64,000 bases of DNA from Tropicibacter sp. Alg240-R139. Its GTDB lineage: Bacteria; Pseudomonadota; Alphaproteobacteria; Rhodobacterales; Rhodobacteraceae. Shown here piece after piece: positions 1 to 9,016 of this stretch (within the stretch, counting starts at the first letter, position 1; the number at the start of each line of letters is the position of its first letter). The stretch covers positions 186,001-250,000 of the forward strand of contig NZ_UNRA01000001.1 of the NCBI RefSeq assembly GCF_900537075.1. Direction: 5' to 3'. A program made the translations under genes and the position numbers. The notes beneath the pieces are model-generated. The model saw nothing but the letters and a program-made list of their open reading frames with translations. It had not been told where the DNA came from and did not search any database.

Positions 1-2444
1 TCACCTCTCGGATCACTTTCAGCCCCAATCCGCAGGCCAGCGACCGGACGTTTTTCCTGCACGGCGAGCAGCTGAAGTTGATCCGAGCCAGCATCGACGG
101 CCTACCTGTGACACCTGATGTCACCGACAAAGGGCTGACTTGCGACGTGCCCCACACGACCTTCGTGTGGGAGGCCGAGGTCGAGATTGACCCAGCAGGC
201 AATACCGCGCTCGAAGGGCTCTATATGTCGGGTGGCATGTATTGCACACAATGCGAGGCCGAAGGGTTTCGCAAGATTACCTACTACCCCGACCGCCCGG
301 ACGTGATGAGCACCTTCACCGTGCGCATCAACGGATCGGAGAAGGTGCTGCTGTCGAATGGCAACCTCACCGAACAAGGGACAGGCTTTGCACAATGGCA
401 TGACCCCTGGCCAAAACCGGCCTATCTCTTTGCACTGGTGGCCGGGGACCTGATCAACCACCCCGACCGCTTCACCACCAGATCAGGCAAGGATGTCGAG
501 CTGAACATCTGGGTCCGCCCCGGCGACGAAAACAAATGCGCCTTCGGGATGGAGGCGCTTAAGAAGTCGATGACCTGGGACGAGGACGTCTATGGCCGCG
601 AATACGATCTGGATGTGTTCAACATCGTGGCAGTCGACGATTTCAACATGGGCGCGATGGAAAACAAGGGGCTGAACATCTTCAACTCTTCCTGCGTTCT
701 GGCATCCCCCGAGACCAGCACCGACGACAACTTCGAGCGGATCGAAGCGATCATCGCACATGAGTATTTCCACAACTGGACTGGCAACCGCATCACCTGC
801 CGCGACTGGTTTCAACTGTGCCTGAAAGAGGGGCTGACAGTTTTCCGCGACGCGCAGTTCACATCCGACATGCGCAGCGAACCGGTCAAGCGCATCCGCG
901 ACGTGATCGACCTGCGTGGACGCCAATTCCCCGAGGACAACGGCCCGTTGTCGCATCCCGTCCGCCCCGAAAGCTTTGTCGAGATCAACAACTTCTACAC
1001 TGCCACCGTCTATGAAAAGGGCGCCGAGGTGATCGGCATGCTCAAGACGCTGGTGGGCGATGACGCCTATGCACAGGCGCTGGATCTGTATTTCGACCGC
1101 CACGACGGCGACGCCGCCACGATCGAGGATTGGCTTCAGGTGTTCCAGGACGCCACCGGCCGCGACCTGAGCCAGTTCAAGCGCTGGTATTCGCAGGCCG
1201 GCACACCGCGCGTGAAGGTTTCTGACGATTGGGTGGATGGCACCTATACCCTGACGCTGTCGCAATCGACGCCACCCACGCCGGGGCAAGACGACAAGCA
1301 ACCGCAGGTGATCCCTGTCGCCGTGGGTCTATTGGGGCAAAACAGGGATGAGGTCACAGAAACACGCGTGCTGGAACTGACCGAAAGTGAGCAGAGCTTC
1401 ACCTTTGACAATCTCACCGCCAAGCCAACCCCCTCGATCCTGCGCGGCTTTTCGGCCCCCGTCGTTCTGGAGCATGACACCACCAGCGCCCAGCGCGCCT
1501 TCTTATTGTCGCACGACACCGACCCGTTCAATCGGTGGGAAGCAGGCCGGTCGCTGGCACAAGAGACACTTTTGGCGATGATCACCGAAGGGGCTGCAAC
1601 CTCTGGCGCATACCTCGACGGAGTGCAGGCGGTCCTGCGTGATGACACGCTGGACCCGGCCTATCGCGCGTTGATGCTAGGCTTGCCGGGGCAGTCGGAA
1701 CTGGCCGCAGCCCTGTATGACGGCGGCACAACGCCTGACCCGCAGGCGATCTGGTCCGCGACCGAAACCCTGCGCCAAGCCCAAGCACAGCACATGCAGG
1801 ACTTGCTGCCGCGTCTGCATAGCGAGGCGCAGGTGGCCGACGCCTACCAACCCGACGCTGATCAATCAGGCCGCCGCGCGCTTGGCAGCGCGTCACTGTC
1901 GCTGATCGCACGTCTGGATGGCGGGGCGCTGGCCGGGGCGGAATACGCCAAGGCCGACAACATGACGCTGCAACTCTCGTCGCTTGGGTGCCTGATCAAG
2001 GCAGGCAAGGGACAGGACGAACTGCAGGCCTTCTATGACCAGTGGAAAGACGACCGACTCGTGATCGACAAATGGTTCGGGCTGCAGGTCTCGCTGGCCG
2101 ATCCCGAACAAACGGCCACAGTCGCGCGCACCCTGACCAAGCATCCCGATTTCAATTGGAAGAATCCCAACCGCTTCCGCGCTGTCTTTGGCACGTTGGC
2201 GATGAACCACGCTGGCTTTCACCATGTCGGCGGTGCCGCCTACATGCTGCTGGCCGATTGGCTGATCCGGTTGGACCCGGTGAATCCGCAGACCACAGCG
2301 CGCATGTGTTCGGCCTTCCAGACCTGGCGCCGCTACGATGACAACCGTCAGGGTCTGATCGGTGTACAACTCGACCGCATTGCGGCCACGCCGGACCTGT
2401 CCCGCGACGTCACCGAAATGATCACCCGCATTCGCGGCGCGTGA
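1..2444 (+). CDS. pepN: Aminopeptidase N (5' end outside window)
   Basis: M1-family zinc aminopeptidase that removes N-terminal residues from peptides in the cytoplasm. The frame is open from the left edge of the window, so the true start and roughly the first 60 residues are missing; a TTG at 78 is not the start because similarity to PepN continues upstream of it. The exopeptidase motif GAMEN is at 651-665 and the zinc motif HEYFH at 759-773, followed by the NWTGNRITCRDWFQL block and the third ligand Glu in KEGLTVFRD. The C-terminal helical domain continues to the stop, so the remaining length fits the E. coli enzyme (870 aa). A strong Shine-Dalgarno for the next gene follows 10 bp after the stop, suggesting co-transcription. 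Confidence 0.95.
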   Translation, partial: TSRITFSPNPQASDRTFFLHGEQLKLIRASIDGLPVTPDVTDKGLTCDVPHTTFVWEAEVEIDPAGNTALEGLYMSGGMYCTQCEAEGFRKITYYPDRPDVMSTFTVRINGSEKVLLSNGNLTEQGTGFAQWHDPWPKPAYLFALVAGDLINHPDRFTTRSGKDVELNIWVRPGDENKCAFGMEALKKSMTWDEDVYGREYDLDVFNIVAVDDFNMGAMENKGLNIFNSSCVLASPETSTDDNFERIEAIIAHEYFHNWTGNRITCRDWFQLCLKEGLTVFRDAQFTSDMRSEPVKRIRDVIDLRGRQFPEDNGPLSHPVRPESFVEINNFYTATVYEKGAEVIGMLKTLVGDDAYAQALDLYFDRHDGDAATIEDWLQVFQDATGRDLSQFKRWYSQAGTPRVKVSDDWVDGTYTLTLSQSTPPTPGQDDKQPQVIPVAVGLLGQNRDEVTETRVLELTESEQSFTFDNLTAKPTPSILRGFSAPVVLEHDTTSAQRAFLLSHDTDPFNRWEAGRSLAQETLLAMITEGAATSGAYLDGVQAVLRDDTLDPAYRALMLGLPGQSELAAALYDGGTTPDPQAIWSATETLRQAQAQHMQDLLPRLHSEAQVADAYQPDADQSGRRALGSASLSLIARLDGGALAGAEYAKADNMTLQLSSLGCLIKAGKGQDELQAFYDQWKDDRLVIDKWFGLQVSLADPEQTATVARTLTKHPDFNWKNPNRFRAVFGTLAMNHAGFHHVGGAAYMLLADWLIRLDPVNPQTTARMCSAFQTWRRYDDNRQGLIGVQLDRIAATPDLSRDVTEMITRIRGA

Positions 2445-2467
2445 TCCCCAGATAAGGAGGTCTCTGG

Positions 2468-2992
2468 ATGCCCGTTCTCATCGCGCTTGTGGGCCTTGCT
2501 GCAGCCGTTGCCTGGTACGTCATTCGTGCACGCCACGCCGCCCAGACAGCGGGTGATCTACTCGACATGGCCAATGACGTTCGTCTGGCTGCGCGACGCT
2601 TCGGCTTTCGCCACCGCAGCGACCTCCACCCGGTCGAGTCGATCGAACGCGCCGAGCTTGCCATTGCGGCCACCGCCATGGCCTTTCAGGATCTTGACGG
2701 ATTGCCCACGCAAGACCAACGCGATGCGTTACAGTTGCAACTGCGCAAGATGCTGAAACTGGACGCGGAAGAGACAAAAGAGGCGATGGCGCTCTCGCGT
2801 TGGTTGGTGGCACAATGTGGCGGGGCAGACCCGGCACTGTCGCGGATCAGCCACAAGCTCTACAAAATCTCGGGCGTCGATGCCCTGCAACCGCTTCTGA
2901 GCGTCATCCGGGGCGCCGTCCTACCGGGTGAGGTGCTGTCGACACGCCAGAAAGAGGCGATGGCAGACATCCAACGCGCCTTCAAACTGTAA
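2468..2992 (+). CDS. Hypothetical membrane-anchored protein, 174 aa
   Basis: Unrecognised family. Residues 1-19 form one hydrophobic segment (LIALVGLAAAVAWYVI) followed by Arg residues, so an N-terminal anchor with a cytoplasmic or periplasmic helical body is likely. The rest is rich in Ala, Leu, Glu and Lys and looks all-helical; a distant resemblance to TerB/tellurite-type helical domains is possible but not shown. The start is supported by a very strong ribosome site, aaggagg at 2455-2461, 7 bp before the ATG. It lies between pepN and the SDR gene with gaps of 23 and 12 bp, as in an operon. Confidence 0.75.
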   Translation: MPVLIALVGLAAAVAWYVIRARHAAQTAGDLLDMANDVRLAARRFGFRHRSDLHPVESIERAELAIAATAMAFQDLDGLPTQDQRDALQLQLRKMLKLDAEETKEAMALSRWLVAQCGGADPALSRISHKLYKISGVDALQPLLSVIRGAVLPGEVLSTRQKEAMADIQRAFKL

Positions 2993-3004
2993 GGAGCAAG
3001 ACCC

Positions 3005-3745
3005 ATGCGCAAGACCCTACTCATCACTGGCGCCAGCGCCGGGATCGGTGCCGCCACCGCGCGGCTGGCTGCCGAACAGGGCTATAACCTGGCGCTGATC
3101 TATCGCAGCGATCATGCGGGCGCCGCTGCGGTGGCCGAGGCCGCGCAGGCGGCGGGCGCGCAGGTTGTGCTGTGTCAGGGCGACGTGGCGGACCCCGACG
3201 ACATCGCGCGGATATTTGCGCAAGTGGATGAGACATTTGCCCGCCTCGACGGGTTGGTCAACAACGCGGGTATCGTCGACATGACTGCCAAGGTCACCGA
3301 CCTGACCCACGATCGCCTTCGGCGGATGTTTGACATTAATGTGATCGGCGCAATGCTTGTCGCGAAAGAGGCCGTCTTGCGGATGCAAGCGCACGGAAAC
3401 GGTGGATCCATCGTCAACATATCTTCTGCCGCTGCCCGTTTGGGGTCGGCAAACCAGTATGTCGATTATGCTGCATCCAAGGCGGCAATCGACATCTTCA
3501 CAAAGGGCTTGGGCGAAGAAGTGGCGGCGCAAAACATTCGCGTCAACGCCATTCGACCCGGTTTGATCGAAACGGATATCCACGCCAAGGGCGGAGAACC
3601 CGGCAGAGCACAGCGGTTGTCACACCTGGTACCGATGCAACGCACAGGATCAGCGCAAGAGGTCGCAGATGCGGTGCTCTATCTGCTGTCGGATCGCGCG
3701 TCCTATGTCACCTGCACATGTTTGGATGTGTCGGGCGGTCGATGA
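3005..3745 (+). CDS. SDR family oxidoreductase
   Basis: Classical short-chain dehydrogenase/reductase, 246 aa, an NAD(P)-dependent oxidoreductase of unknown substrate. Seen: the Rossmann glycine motif TGASAGIG at residues 8-15, NNAG in the fourth strand region, the catalytic Ser in IVNISSAA and the YxxxK pair in DYAASKAA. The tail CLDVSGGR matches the usual SDR C-terminus. An AAGGAG site lies 10 bp before the ATG. Its stop codon overlaps the next start (ATGA, 3742-3745), so the two are translationally coupled. Confidence 0.9.
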   Translation: MRKTLLITGASAGIGAATARLAAEQGYNLALIYRSDHAGAAAVAEAAQAAGAQVVLCQGDVADPDDIARIFAQVDETFARLDGLVNNAGIVDMTAKVTDLTHDRLRRMFDINVIGAMLVAKEAVLRMQAHGNGGSIVNISSAAARLGSANQYVDYAASKAAIDIFTKGLGEEVAAQNIRVNAIRPGLIETDIHAKGGEPGRAQRLSHLVPMQRTGSAQEVADAVLYLLSDRASYVTCTCLDVSGGR

Positions 3746-4176
3746 TGTCAGAGACCTATTCGTTTGAGCGCCATCACCGGCAGCCACGGACTGTGATGAT
3801 CCTGATCGCGGTCTATGGGGGACTGGTTGCTTTGATCATCCTGTTCAACGCAGCCTGGTGGATTGTTGGCGGATTGGCTCTGTTCACCCTCCCCACCCTG
3901 TGGGATCTTGCCACCAACGCAACCGCTGGTCTGTCACTGGATGGCCGCGCCCTGTCATGGTTCAGCGGCCGCCGCGCGGCCGAGGTTCAATTGGATGAAA
4001 TCGCCTACCTTCGTTTTGACACCCGCTGGGATTTCTCAATCCGCGTAACCATCTATCTGACCACCGACAAATGTGTGCGTATGCCCTATGACAGCTTGCC
4101 CCCCCACCGCCAATTCGAAGAGGTCGCGCAGGCACACGGGTTGCGTGTAGAGCGGCACCATTTCACCATTCTTTAG
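3742..4176 (+). CDS. Hypothetical membrane protein, 144 aa
   Basis: Unrecognised family. I start it at the ATG at 3742, which overlaps the SDR stop; a longer frame from 3718 would run inside the SDR gene. Residues about 16-55 hold two hydrophobic segments (MILIAVYGGLVALIILF and WWIVGGLALFTLPTLW), followed by a soluble C-terminal half that looks like a small beta-rich domain. This two-helix plus domain layout resembles small PH-like membrane proteins, but that is only an impression. Confidence 0.7.
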   Translation: MMSETYSFERHHRQPRTVMILIAVYGGLVALIILFNAAWWIVGGLALFTLPTLWDLATNATAGLSLDGRALSWFSGRRAAEVQLDEIAYLRFDTRWDFSIRVTIYLTTDKCVRMPYDSLPPHRQFEEVAQAHGLRVERHHFTIL

Positions 4177-4307
4177 GGAATATGGCACGTATTGCCGCGA
4201 AACTCCTCAAAAGCTGTCCCGAAACATCCCAGCTTAGACACGATTGTGCCGCAAACCAGCGTCAGCTTGAAACGGTCCAATTTTGTTGAACCCGTTTCGG
4301 AGCTGTA

Positions 4308-5576
4308 ATGTTTCACCCACCCCGTTTTGTTTCCCGCCACCTTTTGCCCCGCTTGGCGGGTGTGCTCCCGAGCCGTTCGACAACTGACACCCCCACGCCC
4401 CCCTCAAAACCTGAACCATTCCGGGCAGAAGACTGGCTGAGCATCCCCGTAACCAACCGATCGGCAAGTGAGGTTTTCGCCCGCGAGCTGCAAAGCCGCG
4501 GGCAGTTTCTGGCCCGCCAGGACCGCTGGGACGAACTGGCCGCCGAAATGTCCGCAGCGGATGCCGACAAACAAGTGACCTCGAATGGCACGCCGGTCAC
4601 GGATCTGTTGGCCTATGGCGCCCGTTCCGATGTCATCCAGGCCGTTGAACACGCCCTCGCTGAGGGGGCGCCGGCCAATTCCGCATCCCTGATTGATGGT
4701 GTAAGCGGTCTCGAAGAAGTGCTCAATGAACACCCCGGCGATGCGATGCTCGCGGCTGTGGTGGCTCTGACCCATGTGGACATGGGATGGGCCTGGCGCG
4801 GGACTGGATGGGATTCGATCGTACCACGCCTCAACCGCGAGCGCTGTGCAGCGCATTTCGACCGCGCCACTGATGTGCTGGCGCCCTATGCTCGTGAAAC
4901 CCGGTCCAGCCCGTTTCTGATGGCGGCCCGTTGTGCGCTTTTTGCCGGGCGTCGGATCAAAAACTTGCGCGTAGCTGATGAATACGAACGGCTGATCGAT
5001 CTGGCTCCCAACAACCACCGCCACATGCGTGCGATGGGAACACAGCTGTTACCACGTTGGTTCGGAACCTATGACGAGTTAGAGCTTGAAGCACGCCGAA
5101 CGGCCTCGCGCACACAAGGCATCTGGGGCGCAGGTGGGTACGCTTGGGTCTATTTCGACGCCATCGCCATGGACGAAGAGGCCTGTGCCCGCATCGATGT
5201 CGAATTTTTCGTGGATGGGCTGCGCGACATCATCAAGGCCCGCCCCGATCAGGAAATGGTCAACCTGCTGGCGGCCTATTGCGCGGTTGCCCTGCGCAAC
5301 GGCATGGGTCTGGACGAAGGGGCCGATTTTGTTCGCGCACAAATCTGCAGCAACGACCGCTGGCTGATCCGTGACCACATGACCGAAATTCACCCGCTGA
5401 TCTGGGCGCACGCAACGGATGGCTTCGACAACAATGCACGCATCACCTCGCCCAGCAGGTTCGCTGCACGGGGGCGCGCCGATGCGTTGCACGTGATCGC
5501 CGATCTGTTTCGGGACGAGATCAGCCGCGGCCTGCGTGTGACCTTTACCCCGGACGGACCGCGGGTCGAAGCCTGA
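4308..5576 (+). CDS. Conserved hypothetical protein, 422 aa
   Basis: Unrecognised family. Residues 1-40 are Pro/Arg/Thr rich without a clear signal peptide; the remainder is a helical repeat-like protein with many Ala/Leu/Arg and acidic residues (for example AHFDRATDVLAPYARETRSSPFLMAARCALFAGR), which may form a TPR-like solenoid. No catalytic motif was found. It is followed after 34 bp by the convergent nuclease-like gene. Codon use looks like the neighbours, so it is probably a resident gene. Confidence 0.75.
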   Translation: MFHPPRFVSRHLLPRLAGVLPSRSTTDTPTPPSKPEPFRAEDWLSIPVTNRSASEVFARELQSRGQFLARQDRWDELAAEMSAADADKQVTSNGTPVTDLLAYGARSDVIQAVEHALAEGAPANSASLIDGVSGLEEVLNEHPGDAMLAAVVALTHVDMGWAWRGTGWDSIVPRLNRERCAAHFDRATDVLAPYARETRSSPFLMAARCALFAGRRIKNLRVADEYERLIDLAPNNHRHMRAMGTQLLPRWFGTYDELELEARRTASRTQGIWGAGGYAWVYFDAIAMDEEACARIDVEFFVDGLRDIIKARPDQEMVNLLAAYCAVALRNGMGLDEGADFVRAQICSNDRWLIRDHMTEIHPLIWAHATDGFDNNARITSPSRFAARGRADALHVIADLFRDEISRGLRVTFTPDGPRVEA

Positions 5577-5610
5577 TACACCGCAGACCTCGACGCATTC
5601 AGCATTTGGC

Positions 5611-6543
5611 TCAGATCATGGTCTTTCCGACTTTGACGTCGACAAACAAGGGCACGTGATCTGACGCCTTGGGACTGTCATCGCCGACGTCCTCAAATCG
5701 GTCGCCCTCGTATCGGTCGGCGCGCCAGGGCAAACCGTCCAACACGCGCATCGGCACGGGCTTGCCCGACGCATCATCCAATGACTTGGACAAAAGCAGA
5801 TAATCCAATTGCCGATATTCACGCCCGCCCGCCCAATAGTGCGTCCAGCGATCGTTCTTGGGTAACCGGTCAACGATATTGACCAACTCGGGCTCATTCA
5901 AAAGCGACCCAAGGGACGTCGTGGTGCCGCCTCCCTTTTGCGGATAGTCGTTGAGATCACCCAGTACCAAGAAATCTCCGTCAAGATTATCGCCCCAATC
6001 CTCGCGAAGGATCGCAGAGACACGTTCGGATTGCTCCAACCGACGCGCGCGCGTCTTTTTTCGCCCGCCCATCATGGATTTGAAATGGTTGCCATAAAGG
6101 GTCAAGGTACCGCCATCGACCTCAATTTCAGCCCGCAAACAGTCTCGCGAGAATTTTGCTGCCGTGTTCGCCTCGTTTCTCTCGTGTCTATAGGTACGGA
6201 CTGCGCCAATCGGTCGGCGTGAGATCAACGCAACATCTATACGACGTGGATCGTTACCATCGACCAGAATGCGGTGCGTGTATCTTTTGTGTTTTGGCCC
6301 CCCAAGGAATTCTGAATTGAAGCGATCCAATACGGGAAGGTTTTCGACCTCCTGCAAGCAAATCACGTCAGCGTCCATTTCCTTGATCGCCTTGGCCGTA
6401 ATCCGCTTGGATCTTGTGTTGAAGATGTCGAACTTGGTGTCGTTGATATCAAACCCACGGGACACATCCCCGACGTTCGATCTGAATTGATATCGGGCGA
6501 ACAAGTTTTCACAGTTGAATGTAGCCACGCGCAAAGTCGGCAT
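5611..6543 (-). CDS. Endonuclease/exonuclease/phosphatase family protein
   Basis: 310 aa, member of the EEP metal-dependent phosphoesterase fold. The family motifs appear in order: FNCENLF near the N-terminus, LQEVEN (metal Glu), RRIDVALISRR, YGNHFKS, LGDLNDYP (catalytic Asp-Asn), QLDYLLLS, and SDHVPLFVDV with the catalytic His at the C-terminus. No signal peptide is visible, so it is probably cytoplasmic. The substrate could be a nucleic acid or a small phosphodiester. Its AT-rich upstream region (6544-6688) is shared with divergent gatB. Confidence 0.85.
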   Translation of the reverse strand: MPTLRVATFNCENLFARYQFRSNVGDVSRGFDINDTKFDIFNTRSKRITAKAIKEMDADVICLQEVENLPVLDRFNSEFLGGPKHKRYTHRILVDGNDPRRIDVALISRRPIGAVRTYRHERNEANTAAKFSRDCLRAEIEVDGGTLTLYGNHFKSMMGGRKKTRARRLEQSERVSAILREDWGDNLDGDFLVLGDLNDYPQKGGGTTTSLGSLLNEPELVNIVDRLPKNDRWTHYWAGGREYRQLDYLLLSKSLDDASGKPVPMRVLDGLPWRADRYEGDRFEDVGDDSPKASDHVPLFVDVKVGKTMI

Positions 6544-6688
6544 TGTCTTTCTCCAAAATCCATTTCAAATAATTCCGCCATGATACGTAATATGGTGAAA
6601 AATTCAAAGTAACCAAACCGTACGCGCCCCTTGTCCAAACCGTCAGAAACGCTTAAAACGCATCCGCCTGCAAACTCTGGAAAACGCC

Positions 6689-8200
6689 ATGCTTGACCTG
6701 ACCTACGAGACACCGAAAATCAAAACCATCGCCGGAGCCAAGCACGATTGGGAACTGGTGATCGGGATGGAGGTGCATGCGCAGGTTTCATCCAACGCCA
6801 AGCTGTTTTCCGGCGCGTCGACCCAATTTGGATCGGAACCCAACTCAAACGTAGCGTTTGTGGACGCGGCAATGCCCGGAATGCTGCCTGTGATCAACGA
6901 ATATTGCATCGAACAGGCGGTGCGCACCGGTCTGGGCCTCAAAGCCGAGATCAACCTGAAATCCGCTTTTGACCGCAAGAACTATTTCTACCCCGACCTG
7001 CCCCAAGGTTATCAGATTTCCCAGCTGTATCATCCCATCGTGGGCGAAGGCGAAGTGCTGGTTGAAATGGGTGACGGCGTCGCGCGCATGGTGCGGATCG
7101 AACGTATTCACATGGAACAGGACGCGGGCAAGTCGATCCACGACATGGACCCCAACATGTCTTTCGTGGACCTCAACCGAACTGGCGTCTGCCTGATGGA
7201 AATCGTCAGCCGCCCCGACATTCGTGGCCCCGAAGAGGCCGCCGCCTATATCGTCAAGTTGCGCCAGATCCTGCGCTATTTGGGCACCTGTGATGGCAAC
7301 ATGCAAAACGGCAACCTACGGGCTGACGTGAACGTATCGATCTGCCGACCTGGCCAGTACGAAAAGTACCAGGAAACACAGGATTTCGGCCACCTCGGCA
7401 CCCGCTGCGAAATCAAGAACATGAACTCGATGCGCTTTATCCAGCAAGCGATCGAGGTCGAAGCCCGCCGTCAGATCGCCATCGTCGAAGGGGGCGGTAC
7501 GGTCGATCAGGAAACCCGCCTGTACGACCCGGATAAGGGCGAAACCCGCTCGATGCGGTCCAAGGAAGAAGCACACGACTATCGCTACTTCCCCGACCCC
7601 GACCTGCTGCCGCTGGAGATTGAGCAGGCCTGGGTCGACGACATCGCCGCCAACCTGCCCGAACTTCCCGACGCCAAAAAATCCCGCTTCATCGCGGATT
7701 TCGGCCTGACCGACTATGACGCGTCGGTGCTGACCGCTGATGTGGAATCGGCGGCGTATTTTGAAGACGTCGCCAAGGGCCGTTCAGGAAAGCTGGCCGC
7801 AAACTGGGTCATCAACGAGCTATTTGGCCGCTTGAAGAAAGAAGACCACGACATCACCGACAGCCCGGTCTCGCCCGCGCAACTGGGTGGCATCATCGAC
7901 CTGATCGCTTCGGACGCGATTTCCGGCAAAATCGCCAAAGACCTGTTCGAGATCGTCTACACCGAAGGCGGCGACCCGTCGGACATCGTCGAGGCGCGCG
8001 GTATGAAGCAAGTGACGGATACCGGCGCCATCGAAGCAGCCCTGGACGAGATCATCGCGGCCAACCCGGCACAGGTCGAAAAGGCCAAGGTGAACCCGAA
8101 GCTGGCAGGTTGGTTCGTAGGCCAGGTGATGAAAGCCACCGGCGGCAAGGCCAACCCCAAAGCGGTCAATCAGTTGGTGGCGCAAAAGTTGGGCCAGTAA
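6689..8200 (+). CDS. gatB: Aspartyl/glutamyl-tRNA amidotransferase subunit B
   Basis: Tranamidase subunit that binds misacylated Glu-tRNAGln or Asp-tRNAAsn and transfers ammonia delivered by GatA. 503 aa, full length. Seen: [10 protein letters not shown] at the N-terminus, the signature [35 protein letters not shown], and the C-terminal GatB/YqeY tail ending [15 protein letters not shown]. gatA and gatC are not in the window, so gatB is unlinked here. It is followed by a hairpin-plus-T terminator. Confidence 0.97.
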   Translation: MLDLTYETPKIKTIAGAKHDWELVIGMEVHAQVSSNAKLFSGASTQFGSEPNSNVAFVDAAMPGMLPVINEYCIEQAVRTGLGLKAEINLKSAFDRKNYFYPDLPQGYQISQLYHPIVGEGEVLVEMGDGVARMVRIERIHMEQDAGKSIHDMDPNMSFVDLNRTGVCLMEIVSRPDIRGPEEAAAYIVKLRQILRYLGTCDGNMQNGNLRADVNVSICRPGQYEKYQETQDFGHLGTRCEIKNMNSMRFIQQAIEVEARRQIAIVEGGGTVDQETRLYDPDKGETRSMRSKEEAHDYRYFPDPDLLPLEIEQAWVDDIAANLPELPDAKKSRFIADFGLTDYDASVLTADVESAAYFEDVAKGRSGKLAANWVINELFGRLKKEDHDITDSPVSPAQLGGIIDLIASDAISGKIAKDLFEIVYTEGGDPSDIVEARGMKQVTDTGAIEAALDEIIAANPAQVEKAKVNPKLAGWFVGQVMKATGGKANPKAVNQLVAQKLGQ

Positions 8201-8232
8201 AAAGGTGCCACCGACTGCATAAAAGGTCCCAT

Positions 8233-8259
8233 GGGCAGCGCAGTTGCGTTGCCCTTTTT
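8233..8259 (+). terminator. Rho-independent terminator after gatB
   Basis: Nine-base stem GGGCAGCGC / GCGTTGCCC (one G-U pair) with loop AGTT, followed directly by TTTTT. It lies 33 bp after the gatB stop. Confidence 0.8.
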
Positions 8260-8351
8260 CGTTTCCAGTTACATTTTGTCGCTTCATTGCTTGACCGAAA
8301 CGCTCCCCAGGGCAGAGTGCCAATGTACTCAATCGTTTTTATTAGGGTTCC

Positions 8352-8577
8352 ATGGTCAAGAATTTCTTCCTTGGACTTACTGCCCTGACTGCCGCTGCGA
8401 CCGCAACCGCCCTGTTTTCCACACGCGACACCCCGCCCACGCATCCGGTCTTGCAGGCAAGCACCCTCCCTCCGCTCATCCCAACTCGCGCATTTTGGGC
8501 CAATGCCAACGACACCTGAGATTGGCGTCTCCTACGACGCCAGCCTGATGTCCATGATCTCGGAGAAAACCGGGTCT
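8352..8577 (+). pseudogene. S9 peptidase remnant: N-terminal part
   Basis: An ATG at 8352 opens a 55-codon frame with a signal-like start (MVKNFFLGLTALTAAATATA) and then LPPLIPTRAFWANANDT, which resembles the beginning of roseobacter S9 oligopeptidases (LIPTR-F-AN). It stops at TGA 8517-8519, exactly where a Trp is expected; after a further frame change it continues as VSYDASLMSMISEKTGSE to about 8577. The rest of the gene does not continue in this direction. The catalytic part lies immediately downstream on the opposite strand. Family assignment from this fragment alone is moderate. Confidence 0.55.
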
Positions 8578-9007
8578 GAAACTCGTTGTTGAGCATCGGG
8601 ATTTCGGCAATGGCAGCGCCCAACAACCCAGGGTCGCGGGTCATGGCCAGCGCGGCGGAATATCCACCATAGCTCATCCCCACTGCAACCAGAGCGTCAG
8701 TGTCAGCTAATCCCTGATCGACTGCCTAAAGGACTGCATCGGCAACATCTTACCGCATTGCGCGTCAGAATTGGTTGAATCCCAACGTTTGGAACTCTTC
8801 ACCAAAGCCGGGTGAACCACGAGAGTTCACCGACAACTCTCCATATCCACGATGGATTCGAAACTGAGTGCCATGGCCATAACCGAAATGACCATTCTGC
8901 GCAGGTCGCCCGTGTATCCAGACAATCAAAGGAACTCTCACAGCGAGCTGGTGTACCGCATTCACGGCCCTATCAAGGTCGTAGGCAGAATACGCTCCCA
9001 TGTTCAT
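8560..9007 (-). pseudogene. S9 prolyl oligopeptidase remnant: catalytic part
   Basis: Read on the minus strand from 9007, one frame gives LDRAVNAVHQ..VPLIVWIHGRP, then LSVNSRGSPGFGEEFQTLGFNQF, then three in-frame stops (TGA, TAA, TAG between 8767 and 8715), then VDQGLADTDALVAVGMSYGGYSAALAM and AAIAEIPMLNNEFQT. These are the oxyanion-side HGGP block (here HGRP), the NYRGS-GFG block and the nucleophile motif GxSYGGY of S9 peptidases, in the right order and spacing and in the same frame. The C-terminal Asp/His part is absent. Clearly a dead gene. Confidence 0.85.
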
Positions 9008-9016
9008 CGACTAAGT

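Noticed and set aside
4176-4307. Possible small gene between the 144-aa and 422-aa genes
   Set aside because: Short frames only, no ribosome site followed by a plausible protein; treated as a promoter region.
8231-8548. Plus-strand frame of 105 codons after gatB
   Set aside because: Starts inside the gatB terminator and shows no protein family; the meaningful frame here is the S9 remnant starting at 8352.
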